From positions 1-54,973 of the forward strand of contig JABDNG010000055.1 of the NCBI GenBank assembly GCA_013001045.1: a stretch of 54,973 nt of DNA, in the 5' to 3' direction. A model generated the notes under the pieces. That model did not search any database and was not told where the DNA came from. It saw only the letters and a program-made list of their open reading frames with translations. This stretch comes from Woeseiaceae bacterium (GTDB taxonomy: Bacteria; Pseudomonadota; Gammaproteobacteria; Steroidobacterales; Woeseiaceae). Of the stretch, positions 32,339 to 41,701 are shown one piece after another. The first letter of the stretch is position 1. Each line of letters begins with the position of its first letter. Made by a program: the position numbers and the translations under genes.

Positions 32339-33679
32339 TTATCTGGCGCGCGTAAATTCCATGCGCCGGCCAGCGATATGCCCGGTGAGTTTTCCATCCC
32401 GAAAAACCACCTGGCCGTTGACGATTGTCGTATCGATGGATGCCGAAAACTGGTGTCCCTCAAACGGCGACCATTGGCATTTGCTGAGCAGATTGTTCTT
32501 GCTGACCGTGTACGGCATGGCGGGATCGACAATGACCAAATCAGCAAAATAACCCTCGCGCACGTAACCCCGTTCCGTGATACCGAACAGATCTGCCGGC
32601 GCATGGCTCACGCGATCGACCAGCAACTCAATATTGATCTGTCCGTCCGCGACGAGATCGAACAGCGTCAGCATCGCATGTTGCACCAGCGGCAAACCCG
32701 CCGGAGCCTCGAAGTAACTGGCGGCCTTTTCGCTTGCGGTATGCGGCGCATGGTCTGTCGCGATAATGTCAATGCGTCCTTCGTTGAGGGCGGCAACCAG
32801 CGCTTTTCTGTCTGCTGCACGCTTGATCGCCGGGTTGCACTTGATCTTCGAGCCAAGCTGCTCATAGCTGGATTCGTCAAACCAGAGATGATGTACGCAC
32901 ACCTCTGCCGTGATGCGTTTCTCCGATCGATGTGCCTTGGAGAACAGATCCATCTCGATCGCCGTCGTCAAATGCAGTATGTGCAACAGTGCATCGTGCC
33001 GCCGCGCGAGGTCGACCGCGAGCGTTGAGGACGCCAGGCAGGCTGCCGCCGAGCGTATCTTCGGATGTTCGGAGAAAGGTACCTGCTCGCCATATTTCGC
33101 GCGTGCTTTCGCTTCGTTGTCCCAGATTGTCGGCGAGTGTTCGCAATGCGTGACCACCATGATCGGCGCATGCTCGAACATTCGCTCGAGCACCTCCGGA
33201 TCGTCGACCAGCATGTCGCCGGTTGACGCGCCCATGAAGGCCTTGATTCCGCAAGCCTCTCCAACTTCGAGCGCCTTTACTTCTTCGATGTTGCCGTTGG
33301 TCGCGCCGAAGTAAAACCCGTAGTTTGCGGTACACCGACCTTCGGCAACAGCGTACTTGTCCGCGAGCGCGGTCCTGGTCGTTGTCTGCGGGTTGACGTT
33401 CGGCATATCCATGAAACTGGTAATTCCGCCAGCTGCGGCTGCGGCAGACTCCGTCGCGAGGTCACCCTTGTGGGTCATGCCGGGTTCGCGAAAGTGCACC
33501 TGGTCATCGATCATTCCGGGCAACAGATACTTACCGGCGGCGTCGATAACGTCGGCGCCGTCCGGCACCGCGATGCTCGCATCGATTCTGGTGATCCTGT
33601 CGTCTTCGATCAGTACGTCAGCTTCGCGAATCTCACCCTCGTTGACGAGCCGCGCATTGGAAACAAGCAGATGTGCCAA
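32339..33679 (-). CDS. pyrC: dihydroorotase (class I type)
   Basis: 446 residues from a TTG start with AGGGA about 8 nt before; no ATG fits before the conserved N-terminus. The amidohydrolase fold is clear: the carboxylated-Lys segment CGIKAFMGASTG (about 155-166), His ligands in VVTHCEHSP and LLHILHLTTA, and the catalytic Asp in IIATDHAPHT. The first metal motif reads DDQVHFREPG: the usual DxHxHFR has Gln in place of the first His. I recall the same variant in many Bacteroidetes-type dihydroorotases, so it may still be active, with altered metal binding. It would catalyse step 3 of pyrimidine synthesis. No other pyr genes are adjacent. It is ~108 nt upstream of the Kor operon. Confidence 0.87.
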   Translation of the reverse strand: MAHLLVSNARLVNEGEIREADVLIEDDRITRIDASIAVPDGADVIDAAGKYLLPGMIDDQVHFREPGMTHKGDLATESAAAAAGGITSFMDMPNVNPQTTTRTALADKYAVAEGRCTANYGFYFGATNGNIEEVKALEVGEACGIKAFMGASTGDMLVDDPEVLERMFEHAPIMVVTHCEHSPTIWDNEAKARAKYGEQVPFSEHPKIRSAAACLASSTLAVDLARRHDALLHILHLTTAIEMDLFSKAHRSEKRITAEVCVHHLWFDESSYEQLGSKIKCNPAIKRAADRKALVAALNEGRIDIIATDHAPHTASEKAASYFEAPAGLPLVQHAMLTLFDLVADGQINIELLVDRVSHAPADLFGITERGYVREGYFADLVIVDPAMPYTVSKNNLLSKCQWSPFEGHQFSASIDTTIVNGQVVFRDGKLTGHIAGRRMEFTRAR

Positions 33680-33837
33680 GTGGAAATCCCTTTATCAAGA
33701 TGAGCGCCGTTAACATTACGGCCAGCCTGCATTATGAAAGGGTCGGTCGATGATTACCATCGCAACCATTCGCTACCCTTTGCGGACGGCGGCACGGTGT
33801 GCGATAACCGCAGCCGTACCCACCATACCGCGATCAA

Positions 33838-35355
33838 ATGAACCCTACCGATTACCTGGATCTGATTCGCAACGCGAAGGTCTACGACGTCGCGCTCAGG
33901 TCGGCGCTGGAGCCAGCCCTCAATCTGTCCGCTCGCCTCAACAACCGAATCCTGATGAAGCGCGAGGACCTGCAACCCGTGTTCTCGTTCAAGCTGCGCG
34001 GCGCCTATAACAAGATCGCGAGTCTCGACCCCGAGCAGCTGACACGCGGCGTCATATGCAGCTCCGCGGGCAATCACGCACAAGGCGTCGCGCTGGCGGC
34101 GAAGCGTCGCGGAATACGTGCCTGTATCGTGATGCCCGTAACCGCCCCGACAATCAAGACGGACGCGGTTCGAGCGCTGGGTGCCGAGGTCGTCCTGTTT
34201 GGCGATGCGTATGACGATGCTTACGCGCATGCCCGCGAGTTATCGGAGCGCGAGGGCCTCGTCTTCATTCATCCGTTTGACGACCCCGCTGTCATTGCCG
34301 GTCAGGGCACAATCGGAATGGAGATCCTGGACCAGGCTGGAGACAATATCGACGCCATTTTCGTGCCGATTGGGGGCGGCGGGCTAATCGCGGGTATCGC
34401 AACGTACGTGAAACAACTGCGCCCTGACATACGAATTATCGGTGTCGAGCCCGAGGATTCTGCCGCAATGAAGGAGGCCCTTGCGGCGGGCGCTCCAGTT
34501 ACACTCGATCACGTCGGTATTTTCGCCGACGGCGTCGCGGTGCGGCGCGTGGGCGACGAAACGTTTCGCCTCTGCCAGGCGTTCGTAGATGACGTAATCA
34601 CCGTCAATACCGACCAGATATGTGCCGGCATCCGCGACATCTTCGAAGACACGCGCTCCATCGTCGAGCCCGCGGGTGGCCTGACGGTGGCCGGCGTCAA
34701 GAAATACGTTGCCGAGACACGTGTCTCCGGGCAGACACTCGTCACGATAAACTGCGGCGCCAACGTCAATTTCGATCGGCTCCGGCATATCGCAGAGCGT
34801 GCCGCGGTCGGCGAAGAAACCGAGATGTTGCTTGCCGCAGAAATTCCCGAGGAGCCAGGAAGCTTCCGCCGCTTTTGCGAAACCATCGGTCGTCGCGGCA
34901 TCACCGAATTCAATTATCGCTACGCGGACAAGCACAAAGCGCACATATTCGTTGGCGTACAGCTCACGGAAGGCTTGCCGGAACGCCTGTTTCTAGTAGA
35001 GCGATTACGCGAGGCCGGTTTCCCGGTGGAAGACTTGAGTGACAACGAGATGGCGAAGCTGCATGTACGTCACATGGTTGGTGGCCGCTCGCCGGCTGTC
35101 AGCAATGAACGCATGTTTCGCTTCGAATTCCCGGAACGTCCCGGGGCTTTACTCGACTTCCTGAATGCGATCGGGACTGACTGGAATATCAGCCTGTTTC
35201 ACTATCGCAATCACGGCTCCGACTACGGCCGTATACTCGCCGGCATCGATGTGCCGCAGGAAGACACGGATGAACTGGAGGCCCATCTCGCCGAACTGGG
35301 CTACCCACACTGGGAAGAGAGCGATAATCCAGCCTATACAATGTTCCTGTCGTGA
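33838..35355 (+). CDS. ilvA: threonine dehydratase, biosynthetic
   Basis: 505 residues: an N-terminal PLP domain and two C-terminal ACT-like regulatory domains, as in anabolic IlvA. PLP Lys in FSFKLRGAYNK (about residue 58), SSAGNHAQGVA, the VPIGGGGLIAG phosphate loop (about 182-192), and two ACT-like repeats (AEIPEEPGSFRRFCETIG at about 340; FEFPERPGALLDFLNAIG at about 430). It deaminates threonine to 2-oxobutyrate for isoleucine synthesis and is normally inhibited by isoleucine through the ACT domains. It stands alone here, without the other ilv genes. The second PLP-dehydratase at 7.8 kb lacks the ACT domains. Confidence 0.95.
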   Translation: MNPTDYLDLIRNAKVYDVALRSALEPALNLSARLNNRILMKREDLQPVFSFKLRGAYNKIASLDPEQLTRGVICSSAGNHAQGVALAAKRRGIRACIVMPVTAPTIKTDAVRALGAEVVLFGDAYDDAYAHARELSEREGLVFIHPFDDPAVIAGQGTIGMEILDQAGDNIDAIFVPIGGGGLIAGIATYVKQLRPDIRIIGVEPEDSAAMKEALAAGAPVTLDHVGIFADGVAVRRVGDETFRLCQAFVDDVITVNTDQICAGIRDIFEDTRSIVEPAGGLTVAGVKKYVAETRVSGQTLVTINCGANVNFDRLRHIAERAAVGEETEMLLAAEIPEEPGSFRRFCETIGRRGITEFNYRYADKHKAHIFVGVQLTEGLPERLFLVERLREAGFPVEDLSDNEMAKLHVRHMVGGRSPAVSNERMFRFEFPERPGALLDFLNAIGTDWNISLFHYRNHGSDYGRILAGIDVPQEDTDELEAHLAELGYPHWEESDNPAYTMFLS

Positions 35356-35458
35356 CGAAGTGGCTTCAATTGCCATTGGCCTGCAACCATTCTCGGCACA
35401 GGCGCATCAATAAACAGTAGATGACAAAAACACCTGATAACCAGGACAGGGGAAACTT

Positions 35459-36055
35459 ATGGATTACAGAGCGCTAATCGTCATTATCTGGGCTTGCCTC
35501 ATAGGCGCCGCGGCAATCGCCGCTGAGGAACAGCGGACACGTATCAAGATTGCGGTCGACGACGACGCTGCGGGTCAGCAGACCTTTCAGTTTGACAGTC
35601 AGGACGCCGGATTCGACCTGCAAAGCATGGCAGTCGGAGAGAGTCGTACGGTGACCGACACGTCCGGGAGCGTCGCCGATGTTCGTCGCACGGAAGATGG
35701 ATTCGAGCTTGATTTCAAAGGCGAGACGATCAAGCTCGATGATCTGCAAGGACACGACGGCAGGCACGTTGAGCACGACGTCGACATGCACTTCGATGGC
35801 GGTGATTCCGATGGCGTCAAGGTCAAGAAGATCAAGATGATCAAGACGGATGGCGCCGAGGGCGTTACTGTGATCTCAGGCACTGAAATCGACGCGGAGA
35901 CTCGCAAGCGAATTCAGGATGTTCTGACGTCGGCCGGACAGGATGGCGAGGTACATTTCATTGACGGCAGCGATATGAATGTTGAAGGGCATACGCAGGC
36001 GCACGGCAAGCGCGAGATTCGAATCATCGAGAAGGAAATGGACGTAACAAACTAG
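35459..36055 (+). CDS. exported acidic protein of unknown function
   Basis: 198 residues. Hydrophobic N-terminus (LIVIIWACLIGAAAIAA) acts as a signal peptide. The mature protein is strongly acidic, rich in Asp, Gly and Lys, with repeated short beta-like stretches (RTRIKIAVDDD, FELDFKGETIKLDDL, GVKVKKIKMIKTD). It lacks Cys after the signal and shows no known catalytic motif. The AGGGGAAA sequence before the ATG is a fair Shine-Dalgarno, and a strong terminator follows 33 nt after the stop, so it forms a single-gene unit. I do not recognise it; an envelope or periplasmic role is inferred from the signal. Confidence 0.75.
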   Translation: MDYRALIVIIWACLIGAAAIAAEEQRTRIKIAVDDDAAGQQTFQFDSQDAGFDLQSMAVGESRTVTDTSGSVADVRRTEDGFELDFKGETIKLDDLQGHDGRHVEHDVDMHFDGGDSDGVKVKKIKMIKTDGAEGVTVISGTEIDAETRKRIQDVLTSAGQDGEVHFIDGSDMNVEGHTQAHGKREIRIIEKEMDVTN

Positions 36056-36088
36056 CCCTCCCTAATGCTGTTTGTTTCGTTTCGACTT

Positions 36089-36115
36089 GCGGTGGCCTAT
36101 GCCACCGCTTTTTTT
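36089..36115 (+). terminator. rho-independent terminator after the exported acidic protein
   Basis: 8-bp stem GCGGTGGC/GCCACCGC with a CTAT loop and a run of seven T on the plus strand. Its T tract reaches the stop codon of the converging helicase gene at 36115. It lacks a T run on the minus strand. Confidence 0.9.
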
Positions 36116-38214
36116 CACCACATTTCGCGCATTCGCGCATGCACGTCGATCTGCCGGGTCGAGTGCGTCTTCAGTCGCCCGGACTCTGACTCCGGCCTGC
36201 CCTGAAAATCCTTTTGCATCGTGGCCAGCAGTTGGTCAGACATGAACCGGCTGCGTGCACCGTAAACGTGTTTGTCCCCGTCACGACGTTGTTGCGTTAC
36301 GTGGTAGCGCAATGGCGCAATCAGCGCCAGAGATTGTTTCGCCCTTGTCATCGCCACATACAGAAGGCGGCGCTCTTCTTCGATCATTTCGGGCTTACCG
36401 GTTGCAAACTCGGACGGAAAATTACCGTCCGACACGTTCAGGACGAACACCGAGTCCCATTCCTGGCCTTTTGCGGAATGCACGGTGGACAAGATCAGAT
36501 AATCTTCGTCCAGCAATGGATCTCCGGCGAGATCACCGGCGGCGCTGGGCGGATCCAGCGTTAATTCGGTCAGGAATCGCTCGCGAGTCGGGTAACGACC
36601 TGAGATTTGTTCCAGCTGCTCCAGATCGGCCTCGCGCGTATCCAGGCCATCATAGAGACGCTCAAGCTGTGGCTGATACCAGCGCCGCACCTGCGTTACC
36701 TGCGCCTGCCAGCCCTGATCGTCGAATTCGGCAGCGGACAGCGTCTCCATCATCCCGCAAAAGCCGGACCAGTCTTTCGCGGCCGCGGCCGGAGGCCGGA
36801 ACTCGCGCAATGCCGCAAACCGATGTTCCGCAACGGCCATGTGCTCGAAACAGCGCGTGGCGTTGGCCGGGCCCATACCAGGCATCAGCTTCAACACACG
36901 AAATGCCGCAACTTCATTCTTCGGGTTTTCTGCCCATTTGAGAACCGATAACAGGTCTTTGACGTGTGCCGCCTCCAGGAACTTCAAGCCACCGTATTTC
37001 ACGTATGGAATGTTCCGCCGCACGAGTTCGAGCTCCAGGCGGTCACTGTGATGTGATCCGCGGAACAGTACAGCCTGCTGCTTGAGTTCGATTCCAAGCT
37101 CGCGATTCTTCAGGATTTCCGTAACGACATACTCTGCTTCCGCATCGCCGTCTTCGACCGTGACGTATTTGGGTTTGCCGCCATCTGAGCGATCTGAATA
37201 TAGGTTCTTGCGATACTGCCTCTCGCTTTCCGCAATCAGGCAATTTGCGCTATCCAGTATGGGCTGCGTGGAACGATAGTTCTGTTCGAGAGTGATGACC
37301 TGTGCCGACGGCATGTACTGGTCGGGAAAACCGAGAATGTTCTCGACCTGCGCAGCGCGAAACGAATAGATCGACTGCGCATCGTCACCGACGACCGTAA
37401 CGCCCTTGCCATCAGGTTTGAGCGCATTGAGGATCTCCGCCTGCACCAGATTCGTATCCTGATACTCGTCGACGAGCACGTGGTCGAACCACGACCCGAT
37501 CTCGTCAGCGAATTCTTGCTCGGCAACAAGATGACGCCAATAGAGCAGCAAGTCATCGTAGTCGAGCGCCTGGCTTTGCTGTTTGCGAATAACGTAATGC
37601 CTGAATAACTCGGCGAGTTCGTCCGCCCAGTCACTGCACCACGGAAACGTCTTGTCGAGTGATTCAACCAGCGGTTTCTGCGTATTAACGCATCGTGAGT
37701 AAATCGCGAGGCAGGTGTCTTTCTTTGGAAATCGTCGGGCCGTGCGCGTGAGTTTCTGTTCGTGGCGCACGACATCCATGATGTCAGCCGCGTCGCCACG
37801 ATCCAGTACCGAGAAACCCGGGTCGAGTCCGAGATTGTGCGCGTAGCGGCGCAGCAACCGATTCGCGACCGAGTGAAACGTACCCGACCACGGCAAGCCA
37901 CCGGACGGCATGGGATGCAATTGCGCGCCCCGTGCAGAGGCGCGGACGATTGACTCGACACGCCGCGTCATCTCCACGGCCGCACGCCGGGTGAAGGTGA
38001 GCAGCAAGATCCGCTCCGGGCTCACACCTGAGATCAACAGGTGCGCAACGCGATGCGCGAGTGTCATCGTCTTGCCCGTGCCGGCACCAGCGATGACCAG
38101 CAGGGGTCCGGCCCGAAGCTCGTTGTCGCCACTCGCGTCACCGTACTCCGCCGCAAGCCGCTGCGCCGCATTCAGCATGCCGAGGTGATCGAATTCCTGC
38201 AAAGCCTGCTGCAC
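36115..38214 (-). CDS. UvrD/Rep-family ATP-dependent DNA helicase
   Basis: 699 residues from GTG 38214 with GGGAG 6 nt before. Superfamily 1A motifs: Walker A AGAGTGKTMTLAHRV (about 43-57), motif Ia LLLTFTRRAAVEM, motif II VLVDEYQDTN (about 240), motif III GDDAQSIYSFRAA, motif IV EQNYRSTQPIL, motif V VHSAKGQEWDSVF, and motif VI LLYVAMTRAK. It unwinds 3'-5' duplex DNA. A perfect LexA box lies 18-33 nt upstream, so it is very probably induced in the SOS response. It is not the housekeeping uvrD with certainty; it may be a second, damage-inducible paralogue. Its end meets the terminator of the preceding gene. Confidence 0.93.
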   Translation of the reverse strand: MQQALQEFDHLGMLNAAQRLAAEYGDASGDNELRAGPLLVIAGAGTGKTMTLAHRVAHLLISGVSPERILLLTFTRRAAVEMTRRVESIVRASARGAQLHPMPSGGLPWSGTFHSVANRLLRRYAHNLGLDPGFSVLDRGDAADIMDVVRHEQKLTRTARRFPKKDTCLAIYSRCVNTQKPLVESLDKTFPWCSDWADELAELFRHYVIRKQQSQALDYDDLLLYWRHLVAEQEFADEIGSWFDHVLVDEYQDTNLVQAEILNALKPDGKGVTVVGDDAQSIYSFRAAQVENILGFPDQYMPSAQVITLEQNYRSTQPILDSANCLIAESERQYRKNLYSDRSDGGKPKYVTVEDGDAEAEYVVTEILKNRELGIELKQQAVLFRGSHHSDRLELELVRRNIPYVKYGGLKFLEAAHVKDLLSVLKWAENPKNEVAAFRVLKLMPGMGPANATRCFEHMAVAEHRFAALREFRPPAAAAKDWSGFCGMMETLSAAEFDDQGWQAQVTQVRRWYQPQLERLYDGLDTREADLEQLEQISGRYPTRERFLTELTLDPPSAAGDLAGDPLLDEDYLILSTVHSAKGQEWDSVFVLNVSDGNFPSEFATGKPEMIEEERRLLYVAMTRAKQSLALIAPLRYHVTQQRRDGDKHVYGARSRFMSDQLLATMQKDFQGRPESESGRLKTHSTRQIDVHARMREMW

Positions 38215-38231
38215 GGCTGTCTCCCAAAAGT

Positions 38232-38247
38232 CTGTATTTTTATACAG
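38232..38247 (-). promoter_or_regulatory. LexA (SOS) box upstream of the UvrD-family helicase
   Basis: CTGTATTTTTATACAG matches the gammaproteobacterial LexA consensus CTGT-N8-ACAG exactly, with an AT-rich centre. It lies 18-33 nt before the helicase start, where it would overlap the promoter. Binding by LexA is inferred from the match and from the function of the gene. Confidence 0.85.
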
Positions 38248-38259
38248 TACTGGATGTAT

Positions 38260-39141
38260 TTACAAGGATGGCTGCAGGAAATCCTCAATTACGCCTGCCA
38301 GCGCCCGTGGCGCTTCGAAGTGCAGCATGTGGCCGGCGCCGTCGATGCTTGCGTGCGATGCGCCGGGAAACATGCGCTCGACCGAACTACCGATATCCTC
38401 GGCGAAGGTGCTTTCCGAGCCCACGACGAGCAGCGTGTCGGCGGTTATCGCCCGACAGCAGGCTTCGGCCTCGGCACGACGATAGAGCACAGGATTGGGC
38501 AGCTTGTGCCGCCGATCCGCGCGCAGCCTCACCGTGCCATCGGCGCCTTCGCTCGCCCATTCCCGCGCCACAAAGGCGGCGGCGCCGCCGCCCATGGCCG
38601 GATAACGCTTCTGGATGCGTTGTGCCAGCACATCGAGATTTGCATACTCCGAAAACGTCGGCGCCTCCAATGATCGTTCTATCCACGAGCGGTATCGGCC
38701 TGGCGCCTCATCAGGATCGGAGTCTTTGAGGCCGAATCCCTCCACATTGACGAAGGCCCGCACCCGCTCGGGCATGGTCCCGGCATACAGCGAAGCCACG
38801 TTCGCGCCCATGCTGTGACCGACCAGCCGTACGGGCTCGTCGGGAGAAAATAGTTCGAGCAACGCGTGCAAATCCGCAACGTAATCGGGAAACCAATAGC
38901 TCGTGCACTCGCAGGAAGACCGTCCGAAGCCGCGCCAGTCCGGCGCGACGACATGCCAGTCGCCTCCGAGCGCATCGACAACAAATTGGAACGTCGAACC
39001 GGTGTCAGCCCAGCCATGCAGGTAGACGAGCAATGGCAAGTTCGCGTCGCCCCACTCATTGACACAGTAATTCATGCCTCGAACCGCGAACTGGCCCGAC
39101 ACTCGCGCCACCTTGGGTTCATAGATTTGATTTCTACCCAT
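38260..39141 (-). CDS. alpha/beta-fold hydrolase
   Basis: 293 residues of the alpha/beta-hydrolase fold, with no signal peptide. The oxyanion region is LVYLHGWADTGST (about 33-45), the nucleophile Ser is in LVGHSMGANVA (about 107-117), and the catalytic His is in IDGAGHMLHFEAP (about 265-277); the acid is likely in VVGSESTFAED. The lid region between is Tyr- and Glu-rich. It resembles epoxide-hydrolase- and haloalkane-dehalogenase-like esterases, but the substrate is unknown. It is upstream of the helicase on the same strand; the SOS box between them argues for separate transcription of the helicase. Confidence 0.85.
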   Translation of the reverse strand: MGRNQIYEPKVARVSGQFAVRGMNYCVNEWGDANLPLLVYLHGWADTGSTFQFVVDALGGDWHVVAPDWRGFGRSSCECTSYWFPDYVADLHALLELFSPDEPVRLVGHSMGANVASLYAGTMPERVRAFVNVEGFGLKDSDPDEAPGRYRSWIERSLEAPTFSEYANLDVLAQRIQKRYPAMGGGAAAFVAREWASEGADGTVRLRADRRHKLPNPVLYRRAEAEACCRAITADTLLVVGSESTFAEDIGSSVERMFPGASHASIDGAGHMLHFEAPRALAGVIEDFLQPSL

Positions 39142-39287
39142 GCGTCAATACTTGCACAACGCCGCCGCCGGATGCACGAATACGGTGAATCAACGAAATC
39201 TGCACGTTACGCTTTTGTCTGTCAGGTCGTGTATAAACGTATTCAATATTTGCAACGCGTTTCGCGACCCACCCGACGATAGCCTTT

Positions 39288-41648
39288 ATGACGTTCGAAA
39301 TCGCACTGGTCCTGGGAATCCTGGGCATTTCGCTAATCCTCTTCATTAGCGAAGTGATTCGCATGGACCTCGTCGCCCTGCTTGTTCTCGGCGCCCTCGC
39401 AGTGACAGGCCTCGTCGACTCCAACCAGGCGTTCGCGGGCTTCAGTAATAGTGCGGTCATCACGGTCTGGGCGATGTTCATCCTGAGCGAAGGTCTGACG
39501 CGCACGGGCATCGCCGACATCATCGGCCGCCAGGTCATGCGGATTGGCGGTAAACGTGAAGTGCCGATGATAATCGTGATCATGATCACGGGCGCCGTCC
39601 TGTCGGCCTTTATGAACAACATTGGCGTGGCTGCGCTCATGCTTCCGGTGGTCGTAGGCGTTGCGCGTCGGACGCGCATTCCCGCATCGCGATTGCTGAT
39701 GCCTCTCGCCTACTCGACGCTCCTGGGCGGCCTGATGACACTCATCGGCACGCCGCCAAACCTGCTGATCAGCGAGTCCATGGCGCAGAACGGACTCACG
39801 CCGTTCGGACTATTCGACTTTACGCCCTTGGGCGGCGCCGTCATGATTATCGGCGTGGTTTTTGTCGCGCTGGTTGGTCGCTTTCTATTGCCGACAACGC
39901 GCGCCGAGCGCGGCAAGCATGTCAGTCAACGCAGCTTGCGAGCACGTTACAAATTGCAGGAACGCACATTCATGTTGCGCATTCCGCGAGACTCCATTCT
40001 TGTCGGCAAGTCGCTCGCCGACAGCCGCATCGGCGCGTCGACTGGTCTCATTATTCTGTCACTTCATCGAAACGGCCGCAGCGAAACCCTGCCCAATCGG
40101 CAAACCATTATTCGTGGCGGCGACGGTATTCTCGTGCAAGGGCGACTCGATCAGTTTCGTGAACTCAGGCGCTGGAGCGATCTCGTCATCGAGCGCGAAG
40201 CGCCCGTTCTGAAATCAATGGTCGCGTCGAAAGTAGTGTACGCGTCCGTCACCATTGCCGACGGCTCGCCCGTCATTTCAGAGCTCGTGAGGCATGCCGG
40301 GTTTCGGACGCGTTTCGATGTCGCGGTCGTCGGCATCATGCGCCGCGATGCTTATCGCCTGACCAACCTCGCCTATGTGCCTATCAAGGTGAATGACAAG
40401 ATCCTGGTGCAGGGCGAGGTGGAGGCAGTCGACCAACTCGAGAAGTTTCCGGACTTTAGCAGTGTCGAGGTATTTACGCCGGAACAGCTGGCCGAGAAAT
40501 ACCACGCCGATGAACGCATGTTCGTCGTGCGTCTGCCGAAGCACAGTGGCCTCGTTGAAGAGACACTGCAGAAAAGTCGTCTTGCGGATGTTTTCGATTT
40601 TCGCGTGCTGGCGGTGTTTCGCGACGGCGAACTCAAAGTTATGCCGCGTGGCGACGAGGTTTTGCTCGGTGGCGACCTGCTGCTTATCGAAGGACAACAC
40701 ACGGACCTCGACGTATTACGCGGATTACAGGAATTGGAGATCGACACCAAGGTTCGGGCGAATGTATCGGCGTTCGAGTCCGAACGCCTGACACTGATGG
40801 ATGCGACGCTCGATCCACGCAGTACGCTCGCGGGGCGATCAGTTGGTGAGCTGAATTTCCGCGAACGCTACGGCATCGAGCTTGCGGGTATCTGGCGCGA
40901 AGGCGAAACCGTCGGAACGGACCTTGCCGATGAACGCCTTCAGGTCGGCGACGCCTTGTTGCTACTGGGACCACGCGATCGCTTGCAACTGTTGTCCTCA
41001 GACTCCGACTTCCTGGTCTTGACGCCGCTTGGACAGGAACCGCCCGATACGCGCCGCGCACCACTCGCTGCGGCAATCATGTTCGGCGTCGTCGTTACGG
41101 TCATGCTCGGCTACGCACCCATTTCCATTTCCGCCGTTATCGGTGGAACCATCATGGTTTTGACCGGCTGCCTGAATATGGAGCAGGCGTATCGGTCGAT
41201 CGACTGGCGAGCAATCTTTCTTATTGCCGGCATGCTGCCGCTCGGCACCGCAATGCAGGATACAGGCGCCGCGACATACCTTGCCGGCCAGGTAATGGCA
41301 TTACTCGGTGACGCCGGTCCGTGGCCGGTGATCATGGGGCTCTATATCCTCACGGCCATGGCAACGATGATCATCCCGACTGCAGCACTGGTTGTACTCA
41401 TGTCGCCAATCGTGTTGTCCGCCATGTCCGACATGGGGCTGGCGCCGGAGACGGCGATGATGGCGGTCGCCATGGCTGCGTCGGCGAGCTTTACAAGCCC
41501 GATTTCGCACCCGGCCAATATTCTCGTCATGGGTCCGGGTGGATATCGGTTTGTCGATTACCTGAAAGTCGGCGTGCCGCTCACAATCGTGGTCTTCATA
41601 ACGGTCATGGTCTTATTACCGATACTTTGGCCGCTGGTTCCGGCCTGA
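39288..41648 (+). CDS. SLC13-family permease with four RCK_C-like (TrkA-C) repeats
   Basis: 786 residues, longer than the usual ~590 of this family. TM region 1 (about 1-205) has AFMNNIGVAALMLPVV and the LIGTPPNLLIS signature (the first CitMHS/DASS half); TM region 2 (about 590-786) has SFTSPISHPANILVMGPGGY. Between them are four similar ~75-residue RCK_C-like units: MLRIPRDSILVGKSLAD..., ASVTIADGSPVISELV..., FVVRLPKHSGLVEETLQ... and MDATLDPRSTLAGRSVG.... Most relatives have two. RCK_C units may sense ligands such as nucleotides and gate transport of a dicarboxylate, sulfate or other anion. No start/stop coupling to neighbours; the ferredoxin reductase follows after 53 nt. Confidence 0.85.
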   Translation: MTFEIALVLGILGISLILFISEVIRMDLVALLVLGALAVTGLVDSNQAFAGFSNSAVITVWAMFILSEGLTRTGIADIIGRQVMRIGGKREVPMIIVIMITGAVLSAFMNNIGVAALMLPVVVGVARRTRIPASRLLMPLAYSTLLGGLMTLIGTPPNLLISESMAQNGLTPFGLFDFTPLGGAVMIIGVVFVALVGRFLLPTTRAERGKHVSQRSLRARYKLQERTFMLRIPRDSILVGKSLADSRIGASTGLIILSLHRNGRSETLPNRQTIIRGGDGILVQGRLDQFRELRRWSDLVIEREAPVLKSMVASKVVYASVTIADGSPVISELVRHAGFRTRFDVAVVGIMRRDAYRLTNLAYVPIKVNDKILVQGEVEAVDQLEKFPDFSSVEVFTPEQLAEKYHADERMFVVRLPKHSGLVEETLQKSRLADVFDFRVLAVFRDGELKVMPRGDEVLLGGDLLLIEGQHTDLDVLRGLQELEIDTKVRANVSAFESERLTLMDATLDPRSTLAGRSVGELNFRERYGIELAGIWREGETVGTDLADERLQVGDALLLLGPRDRLQLLSSDSDFLVLTPLGQEPPDTRRAPLAAAIMFGVVVTVMLGYAPISISAVIGGTIMVLTGCLNMEQAYRSIDWRAIFLIAGMLPLGTAMQDTGAATYLAGQVMALLGDAGPWPVIMGLYILTAMATMIIPTAALVVLMSPIVLSAMSDMGLAPETAMMAVAMAASASFTSPISHPANILVMGPGGYRFVDYLKVGVPLTIVVFITVMVLLPILWPLVPA

Positions 41649-41701
41649 CAGGATTCATCCCTGTAACAAGAACAAGGACGGAAAGTCCGGGAGTATTTAA
41701 A

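Noticed and set aside
41321..41701. The open frame extending the ferredoxin reductase upstream to 41321.
   Set aside because: It runs through the end of the SLC13 permease in another frame and lacks homology; the FAD motif starts right after TTG 41702.
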